Part shown: piece after piece, positions 34,320 through 42,685 of the stretch | Layout of the letters: every line of letters starts with the position of its first letter | Position numbering within the stretch: position 1 is the stretch's first letter | DNA from: JAPPKS01 sp963667895 | GTDB taxonomy: Bacteria > Poribacteria > WGA-4E > PCPOR2b | NCBI GenBank assembly: GCA_965223985.1 | Contig: OZ245030.1 | Span: forward strand, 4,154,001 to 4,218,000 | Length of the DNA: 64,000 nucleotides | Direction of reading: 5' to 3' | Made by a program: the position numbers and the translations under genes | Notes under the pieces: model-generated | The model's input: the letters and a program-made list of their open reading frames with translations, nothing else | Database searches by the model: none | What the model was told of the DNA's origin: nothing

Positions 34320-34841
34320 ATGAAAGTGCTACTTATGCTATTGGTAATCGTATTGGCTTGTGGTGAAAATGAAGATACTGACAAGGAACTTATTAACACT
34401 GTAATCGTTCCCGGACTGGAAGCTGTAGGCATTAAGCTAGGCGATGATTTAGATAGAGTAATTGAACTATATGGCGAACCACGCTTAGACTTTAGACCTG
34501 AATGGTATAATCCATACCAATCGAACCGTTGGAATATAGCCTACGATTGGAGTGATTTAGGCGTAACTGTTTATTTTGACAATAATGATAGAGCTGTTGA
34601 AATAGGAGTACGAAATCCAGAAGCACGAACAATAAGGGGTCTTGGCGTAGGTAGTACGTGGGACGAAGTACATGAAGTATACGGTAATGAATCAGATGTT
34701 GATTCAGGTCAAGGCGGGATTATTGCTTTTGGCGATGGTGGTGCAAAGTACTCAGATGCTTATACTTCTAGGGGTGTAGAATTTCGATATAGATTTAGAC
34801 CGTTCATAGTCGTACAAGTTGTTGTCTTTGATAGGGATTAA
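34320..34841 (+). CDS. Lipoprotein with two repeats of a BamE-like pattern
   Basis: 173 residues with lipobox VLACG (Cys at about 14). Two similar units: GIKLGDDLDRVIELYGEP, followed by beta strands (GVTVYFDNNDRAVEI), and GLGVGSTWDEVHEVYGNE, followed by GVEFRYR and VVQVVVF. The G..LG...D.V...YG pattern recalls small periplasmic BamE/SmpA-type domains, but the match is by eye only. AAAGGGG precedes the ATG. Last gene of cassette B. Confidence 0.75.
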   Translation: MKVLLMLLVIVLACGENEDTDKELINTVIVPGLEAVGIKLGDDLDRVIELYGEPRLDFRPEWYNPYQSNRWNIAYDWSDLGVTVYFDNNDRAVEIGVRNPEARTIRGLGVGSTWDEVHEVYGNESDVDSGQGGIIAFGDGGAKYSDAYTSRGVEFRYRFRPFIVVQVVVFDRD

Positions 34842-34863
34842 GGTAAGCATTTGTTGGAAGGTT

Positions 34864-34892
34864 GGGGGCAGTTCACGCTGCCCCTTTTTTTA
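34864..34892 (+). terminator. Rho-independent terminator of cassette B
   Basis: GGGGCAG and CTGCCCC arms around TTCACG, followed by seven T residues. It closes the transcript from the sigma-54 promoter at 32788. Confidence 0.85.
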
Positions 34893-35082
34893 TCCTATCA
34901 TTCCATCTATATTTACTACTACAATTCCACTTATTCTAACTTCTACTATGCCTTCAGGTAGATTTAATCGCTGAAGGTTTATATTCCATTTAGTTCCACT
35001 ACCATTCGCTATCAAGTTGTTTACTGAAACCTGGTTCACCGAAGCATCAAGATTTATCACTACCACAGCATTAGGCGGTAGT
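34890..35082 (-). pseudogene. 3' fragment of a beta-rich gene, cut by MITE-like repeat
   Basis: The minus strand reads about 64 uninterrupted codons (ELPPNAVVVINLDASVNQ, LQRLNLPEGIVEVRISGIVV) to a stop at 34890, convergent with cassette B. The frame runs into the terminal repeat of the MITE-like element at 35083 and no start is present. The regular strand pattern suggests a surface or repeat protein; family unknown. Confidence 0.4.
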
Positions 35083-35248
35083 TCTTGTAGGTTGAGTTGA
35101 ACGTAGTGAAACCCAACGCTTCTCTGTCGTCCAGAGGTTTCGAAAGCGTTGGGTTTCGGGGAAAACTATCGCCATAGTCTTCTATCGCACTCCCTATTCG
35201 GACGATTGATCTATTTGCTCAGTTGATCTCAACCCAACCTACAAGAGC
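35083..35248. repeat. MITE-like element with terminal and internal inverted repeats
   Basis: About 166 bases. Ends CTTGTAGGTTGAGTTGA and, inverted, TCAACCCAACCTACAAG. An internal perfect inverted repeat AAACCCAACGCTT (35109-35121) with AAGCGTTGGGTTT (35144-35156) forms a second hairpin. No coding capacity. Diverged pieces occur at 16459, 23361 and 60979. Similar GTAGGTTGGGTTGA...AACCCAAC repeats are common in cyanobacteria and Poribacteria, from general knowledge. Confidence 0.7.
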
Positions 35249-35348
35249 TGACCACTCATCACTTTCCACTGCCTTTTCCACCGACAAATCGAAACAAGAT
35301 GTTTTCTGGTTTTCAAGCGTTTCAAATACTTCAAAGGACTTCTGTGCG

Positions 35349-35993
35349 CTAGGACACTTTTGCCAACGCCTTCTCAAAAGATTCGCGCCAACTGTCTGCT
35401 AACGCGGAAACGCCTAAAACCTCGTGAATCCCTTCCAAATTTCTGCTGTCGAAATAGAGCAAGTGGTGCACCGCCTTTACTGTTAGGCGCTTAGGTCCAA
35501 CCTTAACCCGTTCAATCACATCGCCAGCGCCGACCTCCCCCGCTTCTAAAACACGCAGGTAGAAACCCGACCGTTCGCTCGCCAAGAACTGTTTCGGAAA
35601 TGTTGGAATTCCCATCTTCAACCCAAGCTTAAAGCACGGCACGCGCGGCTGGGACACTTCAACCAGTGCTGTCCCTATTCGAAAAACGTCTCCGATATGA
35701 ACGTCATCCTCCAGCATGCCTTCCACAGTAAAGTTCTCGCCGAACTGCCCGAAGGTCAAATCGTCCCCAGTTAGTTCTCGCCGCCAGTATTCATAGTGCT
35801 CCATTGGGTAGGCGTAGACCGCTTTGTCGATGCCACCATGTACCTTCAAGTCTGCTTGCCGATCTCCTTTTAAATTCAACTTCTGCAGGACGACACGTCC
35901 TTTCACCGGAACTTTGAATATTCCGGTGTGTATCGTCTCTCCGTTGTATGAGACCGCTTTGGGTTTCGAAACATTCACCGAGAGGAGTTTCAT
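35349..35993 (-). CDS. MOSC-domain protein (YiiM-like)
   Basis: 214 residues. MOSC core with KGDRQADLKVHGGIDKAVYAYP, GQFGENFTVEGM, and the conserved Cys in QPRVPCFKLGLKM expected to bind the molybdenum-cofactor sulfur; the C-terminal 3-alpha segment (KRLTVKAVHHLLYFD) matches YiiM-type proteins, which reduce N-hydroxylated substrates. Cytoplasmic. No clear ribosome binding site precedes the ATG. moeA lies 8 kb away and would supply the cofactor. Confidence 0.88.
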   Translation of the reverse strand: MKLLSVNVSKPKAVSYNGETIHTGIFKVPVKGRVVLQKLNLKGDRQADLKVHGGIDKAVYAYPMEHYEYWRRELTGDDLTFGQFGENFTVEGMLEDDVHIGDVFRIGTALVEVSQPRVPCFKLGLKMGIPTFPKQFLASERSGFYLRVLEAGEVGAGDVIERVKVGPKRLTVKAVHHLLYFDSRNLEGIHEVLGVSALADSWRESFEKALAKVS

Positions 35994-36061
35994 CCGTCAG
36001 TCTCGCCGTGTAGATTTGATTATCGAATCGGGTCAGGAATGAGATGGGATGCTAAACTGGC

Positions 36062-36472
36062 TCACGCGCTCAACTCATCCATAATTTTATCCATATCTTC
36101 CAGCAATTCAACCTCATAACCATCTGGATCAGTAATGAAAGCCATTTTCATGCTACCCGAAGTGAATTGCTTTCGCCAACCGTCGGGCCAGATCTCAAGA
36201 CCTGATTTTTCCAGTTTGTCGCAGCAAGCAATGAGATTCGGCACACCAATGGCGAAGTGCATCAAATCTTCCGGTACGTTTAGTTCGTAATCAGGCGAAT
36301 AGGTTAGCTCCAGAGTTGGATCGTTACCAGGCAACTCTAGATGAACAATTTGGTTGCCCGCTGGCGATCTATCGCTTCGACTTATCACAACGAAACCTAG
36401 GTGATCGCAATACCATTTAATGGATCGTTCTAAGTCGCTGACTCGAATACGTGTGTGTAAAAAGGTAGCCAT
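36062..36472 (-). CDS. VOC-family protein, glyoxalase I-like
   Basis: 136 residues with paired beta-alpha-beta-beta-beta units. Probable metal ligands: His in FLHTRIRVSD, Glu in THLELTY-like LELTYSPD, His in DLMHFAIGV and Glu in GYEVELLED, all as in lactoylglutathione lyase. The DPDGYEVEL motif is typical. AAAGGA lies upstream of ATG. Whether glutathione is used is unknown. Confidence 0.82.
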   Translation of the reverse strand: MATFLHTRIRVSDLERSIKWYCDHLGFVVISRSDRSPAGNQIVHLELPGNDPTLELTYSPDYELNVPEDLMHFAIGVPNLIACCDKLEKSGLEIWPDGWRKQFTSGSMKMAFITDPDGYEVELLEDMDKIMDELSA

Positions 36473-36950
36473 CTCTTAATGTCCTTTCTGTTATCGGTTT
36501 TGGACAAATCCCATTGAGAAGTTTCGCGAGTCCATTTCTCAACGTCGTAAAACTAACCACTTTAGCAGGACAGCGCGATTTTCAATCAATGATAGCATAC
36601 TGAATGAGTGTTGAGCAAGTCGATTGTTAGACATCTATCGCTTTCATTTTGAAGCAACCCATCAAATAATCAACAATACGTTTGGTCAAAATTGATGTGA
36701 ATAACGTAAGATAAAACTAACGCAAAGATTTCTGTTGATTAGATAGTAAAAAAGGCGTAGAATGGTTATGGATGCTTTACAATTTGCGCAGTAAAGCAGC
36801 GAAAACTATATTCGCTAATTTCTGAGACGCAATTCATGATTGCACAGAATCATCTGATAAACCACTGTAAACGTACCATGATTAACATGGTCGTAGACGT
36901 TTTTTCGACCTGCCACATAGTGTAAGCCAACGTAAAGGAGACCTTAAGAC
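36473..36950. other. Intergenic region, 478 bases
   Basis: AT-rich spacer between divergent genes. I saw no credible ORF, hairpin or consensus promoter in it; it presumably holds promoters for both neighbours. Confidence 0.5.
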
Positions 36951-37622
36951 ATGTCAGAACTATCACTTAAACAGCGCATAAACAACGGAGAAGCTATTAA
37001 CATAGGAGGCGCATCTCTGGATACCTCAAAGGGTCAACTGGAAGACATCCTCGGTAAAGACACCTACGATCTGATCGGTGTCGACAGCCAGCACTCAGCG
37101 TTCGATGAAGACAAACTCGTTAGGTTTTGCGGCATGGCAGAAGACTTGGGAGTACCAGTTCAGTTCCGCATCAAACATACACGACACGCCTATCTCATTG
37201 GCAATTACGTCGATCTCGGTCCACTAGCCATTGTTGTGCCGCAAGTTGAGGACGAATCGACCGTGGATGAAGCCATTGATGCGTTCTACTATCCACAGGT
37301 GGGAAAAAGGAGTTGGGGACCGAGCTCCGGCTACGACATAAAGGCACATCCTGACCGTCTCGAATACGCCGAATGGTGGAACAATAATGGCATCCTGTGT
37401 CTACAAATCGAATCTGTAAATGCCGTCATCAATGCGCGAAAACTTGCAAAGCCCGGTGTTGATATGCTTTTGTTCGGCGCAAACGACTTGAGCTTTAGCC
37501 TAGAATCATATTCTCATCCACCGTTCAGTTCGGTGGACGACTGCATCCGCCACGTCGTGGAACAGATGGAGGGAACGAAGGTTAAGGTAGGTGTTGGTAG
37601 ATCGCCGTCGGGGCAGTTCTAA
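36951..37622 (+). CDS. HpcH/HpaI-family aldolase-like protein, short
   Basis: 223 residues. Active-site marks: His in IGVDSQHSAF, Glu in LCLQIESV, Asp in LLFGANDLSFSL. It is 30-40 residues shorter than usual at the C-terminus, ending KVGVGRSPSGQF where relatives continue with a final helix that swaps between subunits, so activity is uncertain. AAAGGAG lies before the ATG. The 339 bases after it hold no gene. Only family-level relationship to the protein at 11842. Confidence 0.8.
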   Translation: MSELSLKQRINNGEAINIGGASLDTSKGQLEDILGKDTYDLIGVDSQHSAFDEDKLVRFCGMAEDLGVPVQFRIKHTRHAYLIGNYVDLGPLAIVVPQVEDESTVDEAIDAFYYPQVGKRSWGPSSGYDIKAHPDRLEYAEWWNNNGILCLQIESVNAVINARKLAKPGVDMLLFGANDLSFSLESYSHPPFSSVDDCIRHVVEQMEGTKVKVGVGRSPSGQF

Positions 37623-37961
37623 TCCTTCACATATTACGCTTGGAAGGGCAGTCGCCACCGCAGCGTTTTTCGATTGACTTTTTTTTCTGCTCTTGCTAGA
37701 ATAGGCTGGTCGCAGACTAAAGGGTCGGGAGTTCTTCTTTTGTTGATATGGACACTGCGCGATAGCATGACGGCTCAACTTCTTCCACCCCCCTACAGTT
37801 GCTATTTTCGCTGATGTCCGTAATACACCTTTCTACGCACTGAGAAAGATTCGGCTTGGATGACTCACGGCGGTTTTCTCTCGCCGGATTGAAAAATAGA
37901 AGTCGCTACCCTTACAGAGGGCGTATGAGCACCAACTCTTAGCTTGCAAGGATGACAAACT
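37623..37961. other. Intergenic region, 339 bases
   Basis: No credible gene. Open frames here on the minus strand start or end in neighbouring genes and have no ribosome binding site. Confidence 0.4.
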
Positions 37962-38372
37962 ATGGAGGCGAGTCTTTGGAATATTGGCGTGAAAATTGAC
38001 GACCTGGATCGGGAAGTCGACTTTTTCGAAGCATTGGGCGGAAAAGTATTGGTGCGCGAAACCCGTTCAAAGTCTGATGGTGAAGCATATGAGGTCGCGC
38101 TGCTGGAGTTCGGTAAAACCCGACTCTCCCTAATGCCAAAACCGCTCTTTGAGGACGCGCTCAGCCACCCACTCATCGCGGGGTTGACCCATGCGGTATT
38201 TGAAGTTGATAACTTGGAAGAAGCGTATGAACAAATCACGGGGCTAGGTGCAGAAACGCTATGCGAGCCGAGGCAGATCTGTGTCGGATTGGGAACACGC
38301 CGCATCGCCTTTTTTCGCTCACCGAACGGTTTTGTGTTCGAGGTTATGCAAATCTTGGAATCAAAGGTGTGA
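37962..38372 (+). CDS. VOC-family (glyoxalase/dioxygenase-fold) protein
   Basis: 136 residues: SLWNIGVKIDDLDREVDFFEALGGKV, HAVFEVDNLEEAYEQI, and the end-motif FFRSPNGFVFEVMQILE. The first metal-ligand position is Asn/Gly rather than His, while a His (LTHAVFEV) and the last Glu (FEVMQ) are kept, so it may not be a metal-dependent glyoxalase. AAGGATG precedes ATG. Small orphan gene upstream of the sugar isomerase. Confidence 0.75.
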   Translation: MEASLWNIGVKIDDLDREVDFFEALGGKVLVRETRSKSDGEAYEVALLEFGKTRLSLMPKPLFEDALSHPLIAGLTHAVFEVDNLEEAYEQITGLGAETLCEPRQICVGLGTRRIAFFRSPNGFVFEVMQILESKV

Positions 38373-38528
38373 AATATCAGACTCGGGGTTCGGCACTACA
38401 GATTGCGTCCTGATTCGGAACGTCACTGAATCCCAATAAGAAAGACATTGGCATCTGTCGATTAGGAAACATGTTAGGACTGTTAGTGCGCACAAGTCGA
38501 CCTGAACAGTTACGAAAGGATTAATCCT

Positions 38529-39320
38529 ATGCAAATCGGTATCCGTGATGCGATGTTGCCTGTTCCCTTTGCGGACACATTCACAAAAGCAAAGGAACTT
38601 GGTTTTGACGGGCTAGAGTTCCGTATCGGGGATGTCTATCAAGACCATTTACTGTTCAGCGAGGAAGGTATCGAAAAAGTCCAAGATTTGATTGATTCGT
38701 CAGGGTGTAGTATCGCCGCCCTTACAGCCCAGGCGTTGATTCCGCGCACCTTCTTGAACCCCAATGACGATCTGCGCCTTGAGGGAATACGCTTCGTAGA
38801 CTATCTCTCGCGTGTTGCACCCCGGTTGGGAGCCACGGTAATTGTATTGCCCTTTTTCGAGGATGCGACCCTCTCTTCAGAGCATGCCGTGGCAGCACGT
38901 CTGGTGGATGGGCTCAAACGCACAGGTGAGGTTGCCGCGCAATCCGGCGTCACCCTCGCTCTCGAATGTACCTTAAGTGGCGAGGAACAGCTTGGTCTGC
39001 TCGAAGCTGTCGGCATGAACGCTGTCGCCCTCTGTTACGATGTCGGCAACGTCGTAGGTGCTGGCTACGATGTCGCTCGGGAAATCCGAAGCCTAACAAC
39101 AAGACACATTAGTTATATTCACATGAAGGATACGGATACCCAACACCTTGGCGAGGGACGGGTGGACTTCAAAGCCACTAGTGAAGCAATCAAAGAGATT
39201 GGTTATGAGGGATGGTTCGTGCTGGAAACACCTGCAGGTAACAACTCCTTCGCCTCAGCCAAGAAGAATCTCGAGTTCACGCAGCGATTTGTAGCAGATA
39301 TTAAATCGTCTCTCTCGTGA
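38529..39320 (+). CDS. Sugar phosphate isomerase/epimerase (AP endonuclease family 2 TIM barrel)
   Basis: 263 residues. Xylose-isomerase-like barrel: AKELGFDGLEFRIGD at the start, LALECTLSGEEQ (metal Glu), ALCYDVGNVVGAGYD (metal Asp), SYIHMKDTDTQHLGEGRVDF (His-Lys-Asp and the GxGxVDF motif), and YEGWFVLETP at the end. Metal site complete. Likely isomerises or epimerises a sugar or sugar acid. AAAGGA lies upstream of ATG. Confidence 0.87.
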   Translation: MQIGIRDAMLPVPFADTFTKAKELGFDGLEFRIGDVYQDHLLFSEEGIEKVQDLIDSSGCSIAALTAQALIPRTFLNPNDDLRLEGIRFVDYLSRVAPRLGATVIVLPFFEDATLSSEHAVAARLVDGLKRTGEVAAQSGVTLALECTLSGEEQLGLLEAVGMNAVALCYDVGNVVGAGYDVAREIRSLTTRHISYIHMKDTDTQHLGEGRVDFKATSEAIKEIGYEGWFVLETPAGNNSFASAKKNLEFTQRFVADIKSSLS

Positions 39321-39648
39321 CAATGCACATCCGGACAGGAACTAACTATAACTCTGCGATGTGCGAAGAATCCCCCTTCGCCCTTGAGCTGATAGCCAAC
39401 CGGCGTTTCAACACCGTCTCAAAGACGTGCTAGCTCATGCCGCCGACTCGGTGCGCATCAACTGCGCAACCCTCTCCTTGAGCGTCCCCACATCGCAATC
39501 AACAGGCGGTGCCGCCTAACTCGGTCGCAGTTGATTCTAATGAACGAGCCATTAAGAATGCTATGAAACTCGGGTTTCAACTCGAACGCGGATTGCGAGA
39601 ATTCGATCAACGAAACGATTAGCAATACGACTGATTGGCATCTTGATT
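39321..39648. other. Intergenic region, 328 bases
   Basis: No intact gene. On the minus strand a few short in-frame stretches (for example VGTLKERVAQLMRTESAA before a stop near 39436) look like decayed coding sequence, possibly a transposase tail, but I cannot assign it. Confidence 0.35.
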
Positions 39649-40353
39649 ATGGTAAAAGAAACCTACATCCATAACATCTTCTCTGCAATCGCAAGGCGAT
39701 ACGATTTACTCAATACCTTGTTGAGCATGGGTCGTGATCGGTCATGGCGACGGTTTACTGCCCGCGTCAGTGAAATCATGCCGGGCAATAACGTGCTTGA
39801 TGTTTGCACAGGCACCGGTGAACTCGCGCTTGCTTACGCAGATGCAATTGATAATGGTAGACCGGTAATCGGCACAGACTTCTGCTTCGAGATGTTAGCA
39901 ATCGGCAATGAAAAAGTAGAAAAGCAGGGACGGTCCCACGATTTCGTTGCCATTGAGGCAGATACACTCCGACTTCCGTTTGCGGACGACATCTTCGATG
40001 TTGTGTCAGCAGGCTTCGGTATCCGCAACGTCGCTAATCTCGAACTCGGCATCCGCGAGATGGCGCGGGTTGCCGTCAGAGGCGGGCGTGTTGTAATACT
40101 TGAGTTTACTCAGCCGACGACACCGGTCTTTCGAAGTCTCCATTTTTTATACTTCAAAAGGGTTTTGCCCATTGTCGGCAATCTGATTTCAAGGAACAAG
40201 GACGATGCCTACGGTTATCTGCCGGAATCTGTCATGCATTTTCCCAATTGTGAACAGCTCAAAGCCATCATGGAGGGTTGTGGGCTGACGGATGTGCGAT
40301 TCTATCAGAGGACACTTGGTATTGTTGCGATTCATGTTGGTAGGAAAAGATGA
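39649..40353 (+). CDS. ubiE: Demethylmenaquinone methyltransferase-type SAM methyltransferase
   Basis: 234 residues from ATG 39649 (an in-frame TTG lies 6 bases upstream; no clear ribosome binding site). UbiE/MenG signature: FSAIARRYDLLNTLLSMGRDRSWRR at the N-terminus, SAM loop LDVCTGTGELAL, and FGIRNVANLELGIREMARV with GGRVVILEFTQP. It would methylate demethylmenaquinone or a ubiquinone precursor at the membrane. Its stop overlaps the ATG of the acetyltransferase gene by 4 bases. Confidence 0.88.
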   Translation: MVKETYIHNIFSAIARRYDLLNTLLSMGRDRSWRRFTARVSEIMPGNNVLDVCTGTGELALAYADAIDNGRPVIGTDFCFEMLAIGNEKVEKQGRSHDFVAIEADTLRLPFADDIFDVVSAGFGIRNVANLELGIREMARVAVRGGRVVILEFTQPTTPVFRSLHFLYFKRVLPIVGNLISRNKDDAYGYLPESVMHFPNCEQLKAIMEGCGLTDVRFYQRTLGIVAIHVGRKR

Positions 40354-41543
40354 AATTCCAATACCGCGCTCCCCGTAACCAGACCGAACTTGACAATTCG
40401 ATTGAATGCAGTGTTCGTGCGTTCGGTGGTTCGGAACACGCTTTCACAAATATTGTTAAACATGACCCGTGGTTCAATCTAAACAACACCCGCGCCTGCT
40501 TTCTAGGTGGGAAGGTTGTTAGCGTCGTGCAAATATTTAGCCGTCCCATGCGAATCGGCGACTGCGTTGTGCAGATGGGCGGAGTCGGAAGCGTCGGCAC
40601 GCGCCCCGAATATCGCCGCACCGGGTACTCATCGAATGTGCTTCGGGATTGCGTTCAGTATATGCGTGTGGCAGGCTACGATCTCTCAATTCTCTTTACT
40701 GACATCCAATCGCATTACGCCAAAGCGGGTTGGGTGATGTCTCCCACGTACAGAACGCGCTTGACCTTACCTGAAAGGCTTGAAATTACGTCGGACGCAA
40801 TCATTCAGCAATGCGACCCTAGGCAGGATGGACGGGCGCTGCGGGAAATTTACGATCGCTTCAATCCCACCCGCACAGGAACGATTGTTAGATCGGTGCA
40901 ATACTGGAACAACCGACCCAAATGGCGAGAATACGAGCCATCACTCTTTTGGACTGCTAGACAGGATTGCGACATAGCTGCTTATCTTAAGGGCAGCCGG
41001 TGGTTCATCCGCGAATTGGGTTATCTTCCTAATCATGAAAGCGCAATTATTGAGTTACTCCACCGCTTCTTCGTTCAAGCAAGAGTAGAGGGAGTTAATA
41101 AAATTGAGGCGATTGTCCCGTCCGAATGTTGTGCGTTGTTTAAAGCAGTCGGATGCACCGTGGAGCGCCTTGAACGTTATTATACAATGGTTCGGATTAT
41201 CAACCTTGAATCTTTGCTGACCAAGATGCTGCCGGCCTTTGAAACACGGCTCAACGCATCCGAATTTTCGAGATGGAGCGGATCCATTCAGATTCGCTAT
41301 GAATCCGATAAGCAAACGCTAGTCGTTAAGGGTGGAAAAATTGACGTATCAGGGGAAGCCGGGTTTCCAACATTCGCTCTCGCTGTCAGCCAAACCCAAC
41401 TGCTAAATTTGCTGTTTGGCAATATGACAGCGCGACATGTCGCGTTCTCCAACGCATTGCCATTCAACGAAAGTGAAATTGAGCTGCTTGGTGTTCTTTT
41501 TCCGCCCGGGGAACTGTTCTTGTGGGAAACCGACAGATTTTAA
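40350..41543 (+). CDS. Eis-like GNAT N-acetyltransferase with C-terminal SCP2-type domain
   Basis: 397 residues. N-terminal GNAT domain with acetyl-CoA loop VGTRPEYRRTGYSSNVL, a second GNAT-like region (about 150-290), and a C-terminal sterol-carrier-type fold (about 295-390), the layout of Eis enhanced-intracellular-survival proteins, which acetylate amines of aminoglycosides or proteins. Substrate unknown. Translationally coupled to the UbiE-type gene (ATGA overlap). Confidence 0.82.
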   Translation: MKFQYRAPRNQTELDNSIECSVRAFGGSEHAFTNIVKHDPWFNLNNTRACFLGGKVVSVVQIFSRPMRIGDCVVQMGGVGSVGTRPEYRRTGYSSNVLRDCVQYMRVAGYDLSILFTDIQSHYAKAGWVMSPTYRTRLTLPERLEITSDAIIQQCDPRQDGRALREIYDRFNPTRTGTIVRSVQYWNNRPKWREYEPSLFWTARQDCDIAAYLKGSRWFIRELGYLPNHESAIIELLHRFFVQARVEGVNKIEAIVPSECCALFKAVGCTVERLERYYTMVRIINLESLLTKMLPAFETRLNASEFSRWSGSIQIRYESDKQTLVVKGGKIDVSGEAGFPTFALAVSQTQLLNLLFGNMTARHVAFSNALPFNESEIELLGVLFPPGELFLWETDRF

Positions 41544-41680
41544 TGGATGGCGCTGCACAATTGTATACACTTTATTCAAGATAGCTGGAGGAGCTCTGCT
41601 GTAAGGATTAGGGACAAGATCCGGACCGAATTTATGACAACATTACATGGGAAAAAAAGTGAATTGGGCATTTAGAAGAG

Positions 41681-41717
41681 GCTTTCGGTGGGTCCAAAAC
41701 GATCCGAAAGCTTTTTT
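41681..41717 (+). terminator. Rho-independent terminator
   Basis: GCTTTCGG (41681-41688) and CCGAAAGC (41704-41711) form an 8-base stem followed by six T residues. It closes the UbiE/acetyltransferase transcript and meets the converging deacetylase gene. Confidence 0.75.
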
Positions 41718-42663
41718 AATTCCTGAGCAACCGCTCGACATGGGCGACTACTGATTCTGACAACCCCTCTAGACTGTACCCCCCTTCTAACGCCGACACT
41801 AGCCGACCTTCGCAACACTGTGCCGCTGTTTCTACAACGATGTCAGTCAAGACCCCAAACCCTTCCCCAGTCATATTGATTGACGCCAACAGGTCCAGTT
41901 GATGTGCATCAAATCCAGCAGAGATTATCAAGAAGTCCGGCGAGAAGTTGAGCAACGCCGGTTTGAGCGAATCTTGGAACAACTCGATATAGTCGATTTC
42001 CCCACGTTCAGCTCGCATCGGCGCGTTCAAGGTCGTGCCAATTGCTTTGCCGGAACCGGTCTCGCTAGCCAATCCTGAACCTGGATAGAGCGGGAATTGG
42101 TGGATGGAGAAGAAAAAAACCGATTCATCTTCGTAGAATATATCTTGGGTTCCGTTACCGTGATGCACATCCCAATCCACAATCGCTACTTTGCCGATAT
42201 CGTGCTCCCGCTGCAAAAATCTAGTCGCAACGGCGACATTGTTAAACAGACAGAATCCCATCCCTTGATCCGATGTAGCGTGATGACCAGGAGGACGAAT
42301 AAGGGCAAAAGCATTGCTAACTTTACCTGCCATTACGGCGTCAGCCGCCGTGAGCACACTACCCGCGGAGAGAAGGGCGACATCAAATGAAGCAGTTGAG
42401 ACTGGGGTATCATAAGCGAGGGGAATGCTCCGATCGCAATGGCGTTTAACCCGGTCAGCATACGGTCTCGTATGCGCATAGCAAATCTGTGCAATTGTCG
42501 CCGGCACAGGCTCGATTTGCACTAAATCCGCCCAGAAATCGGACGCCCCAAGGGCTTGAGCACAGGTCGTCAGTCGATCCGGACGCTCAGGGTGCCCCGA
42601 TCCAGTATCGTGTTTAAGGCAATCGGAATGGTACACAAATCCTGTTTTCTTACCAAGGCTCAT
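41716..42663 (-). CDS. Histone deacetylase-family protein (AcuC-like)
   Basis: 315 residues, zinc-dependent amidohydrolase. Catalytic pair RPPGHHA, zinc ligands in VDWDVHHGNGTQ and SAGFDAHQ, and C-terminal ALEGGYSLEGL. Substrates in bacteria include acetylated proteins, polyamines or acetoin-pathway enzymes. GAGAG lies upstream of ATG. The gene for the nicotinamidase-like protein ends 23 bases upstream, so they are likely cotranscribed. Confidence 0.9.
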   Translation of the reverse strand: MSLGKKTGFVYHSDCLKHDTGSGHPERPDRLTTCAQALGASDFWADLVQIEPVPATIAQICYAHTRPYADRVKRHCDRSIPLAYDTPVSTASFDVALLSAGSVLTAADAVMAGKVSNAFALIRPPGHHATSDQGMGFCLFNNVAVATRFLQREHDIGKVAIVDWDVHHGNGTQDIFYEDESVFFFSIHQFPLYPGSGLASETGSGKAIGTTLNAPMRAERGEIDYIELFQDSLKPALLNFSPDFLIISAGFDAHQLDLLASINMTGEGFGVLTDIVVETAAQCCEGRLVSALEGGYSLEGLSESVVAHVERLLRN

Positions 42664-42685
42664 GAGATTCTCTCACTTTGTCGAA

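Noticed and set aside
39321..39648. Possible transposase C-terminal tail on the minus strand
   Set aside because: Only about 20 codons look plausible, with stops in between; not enough for a family.
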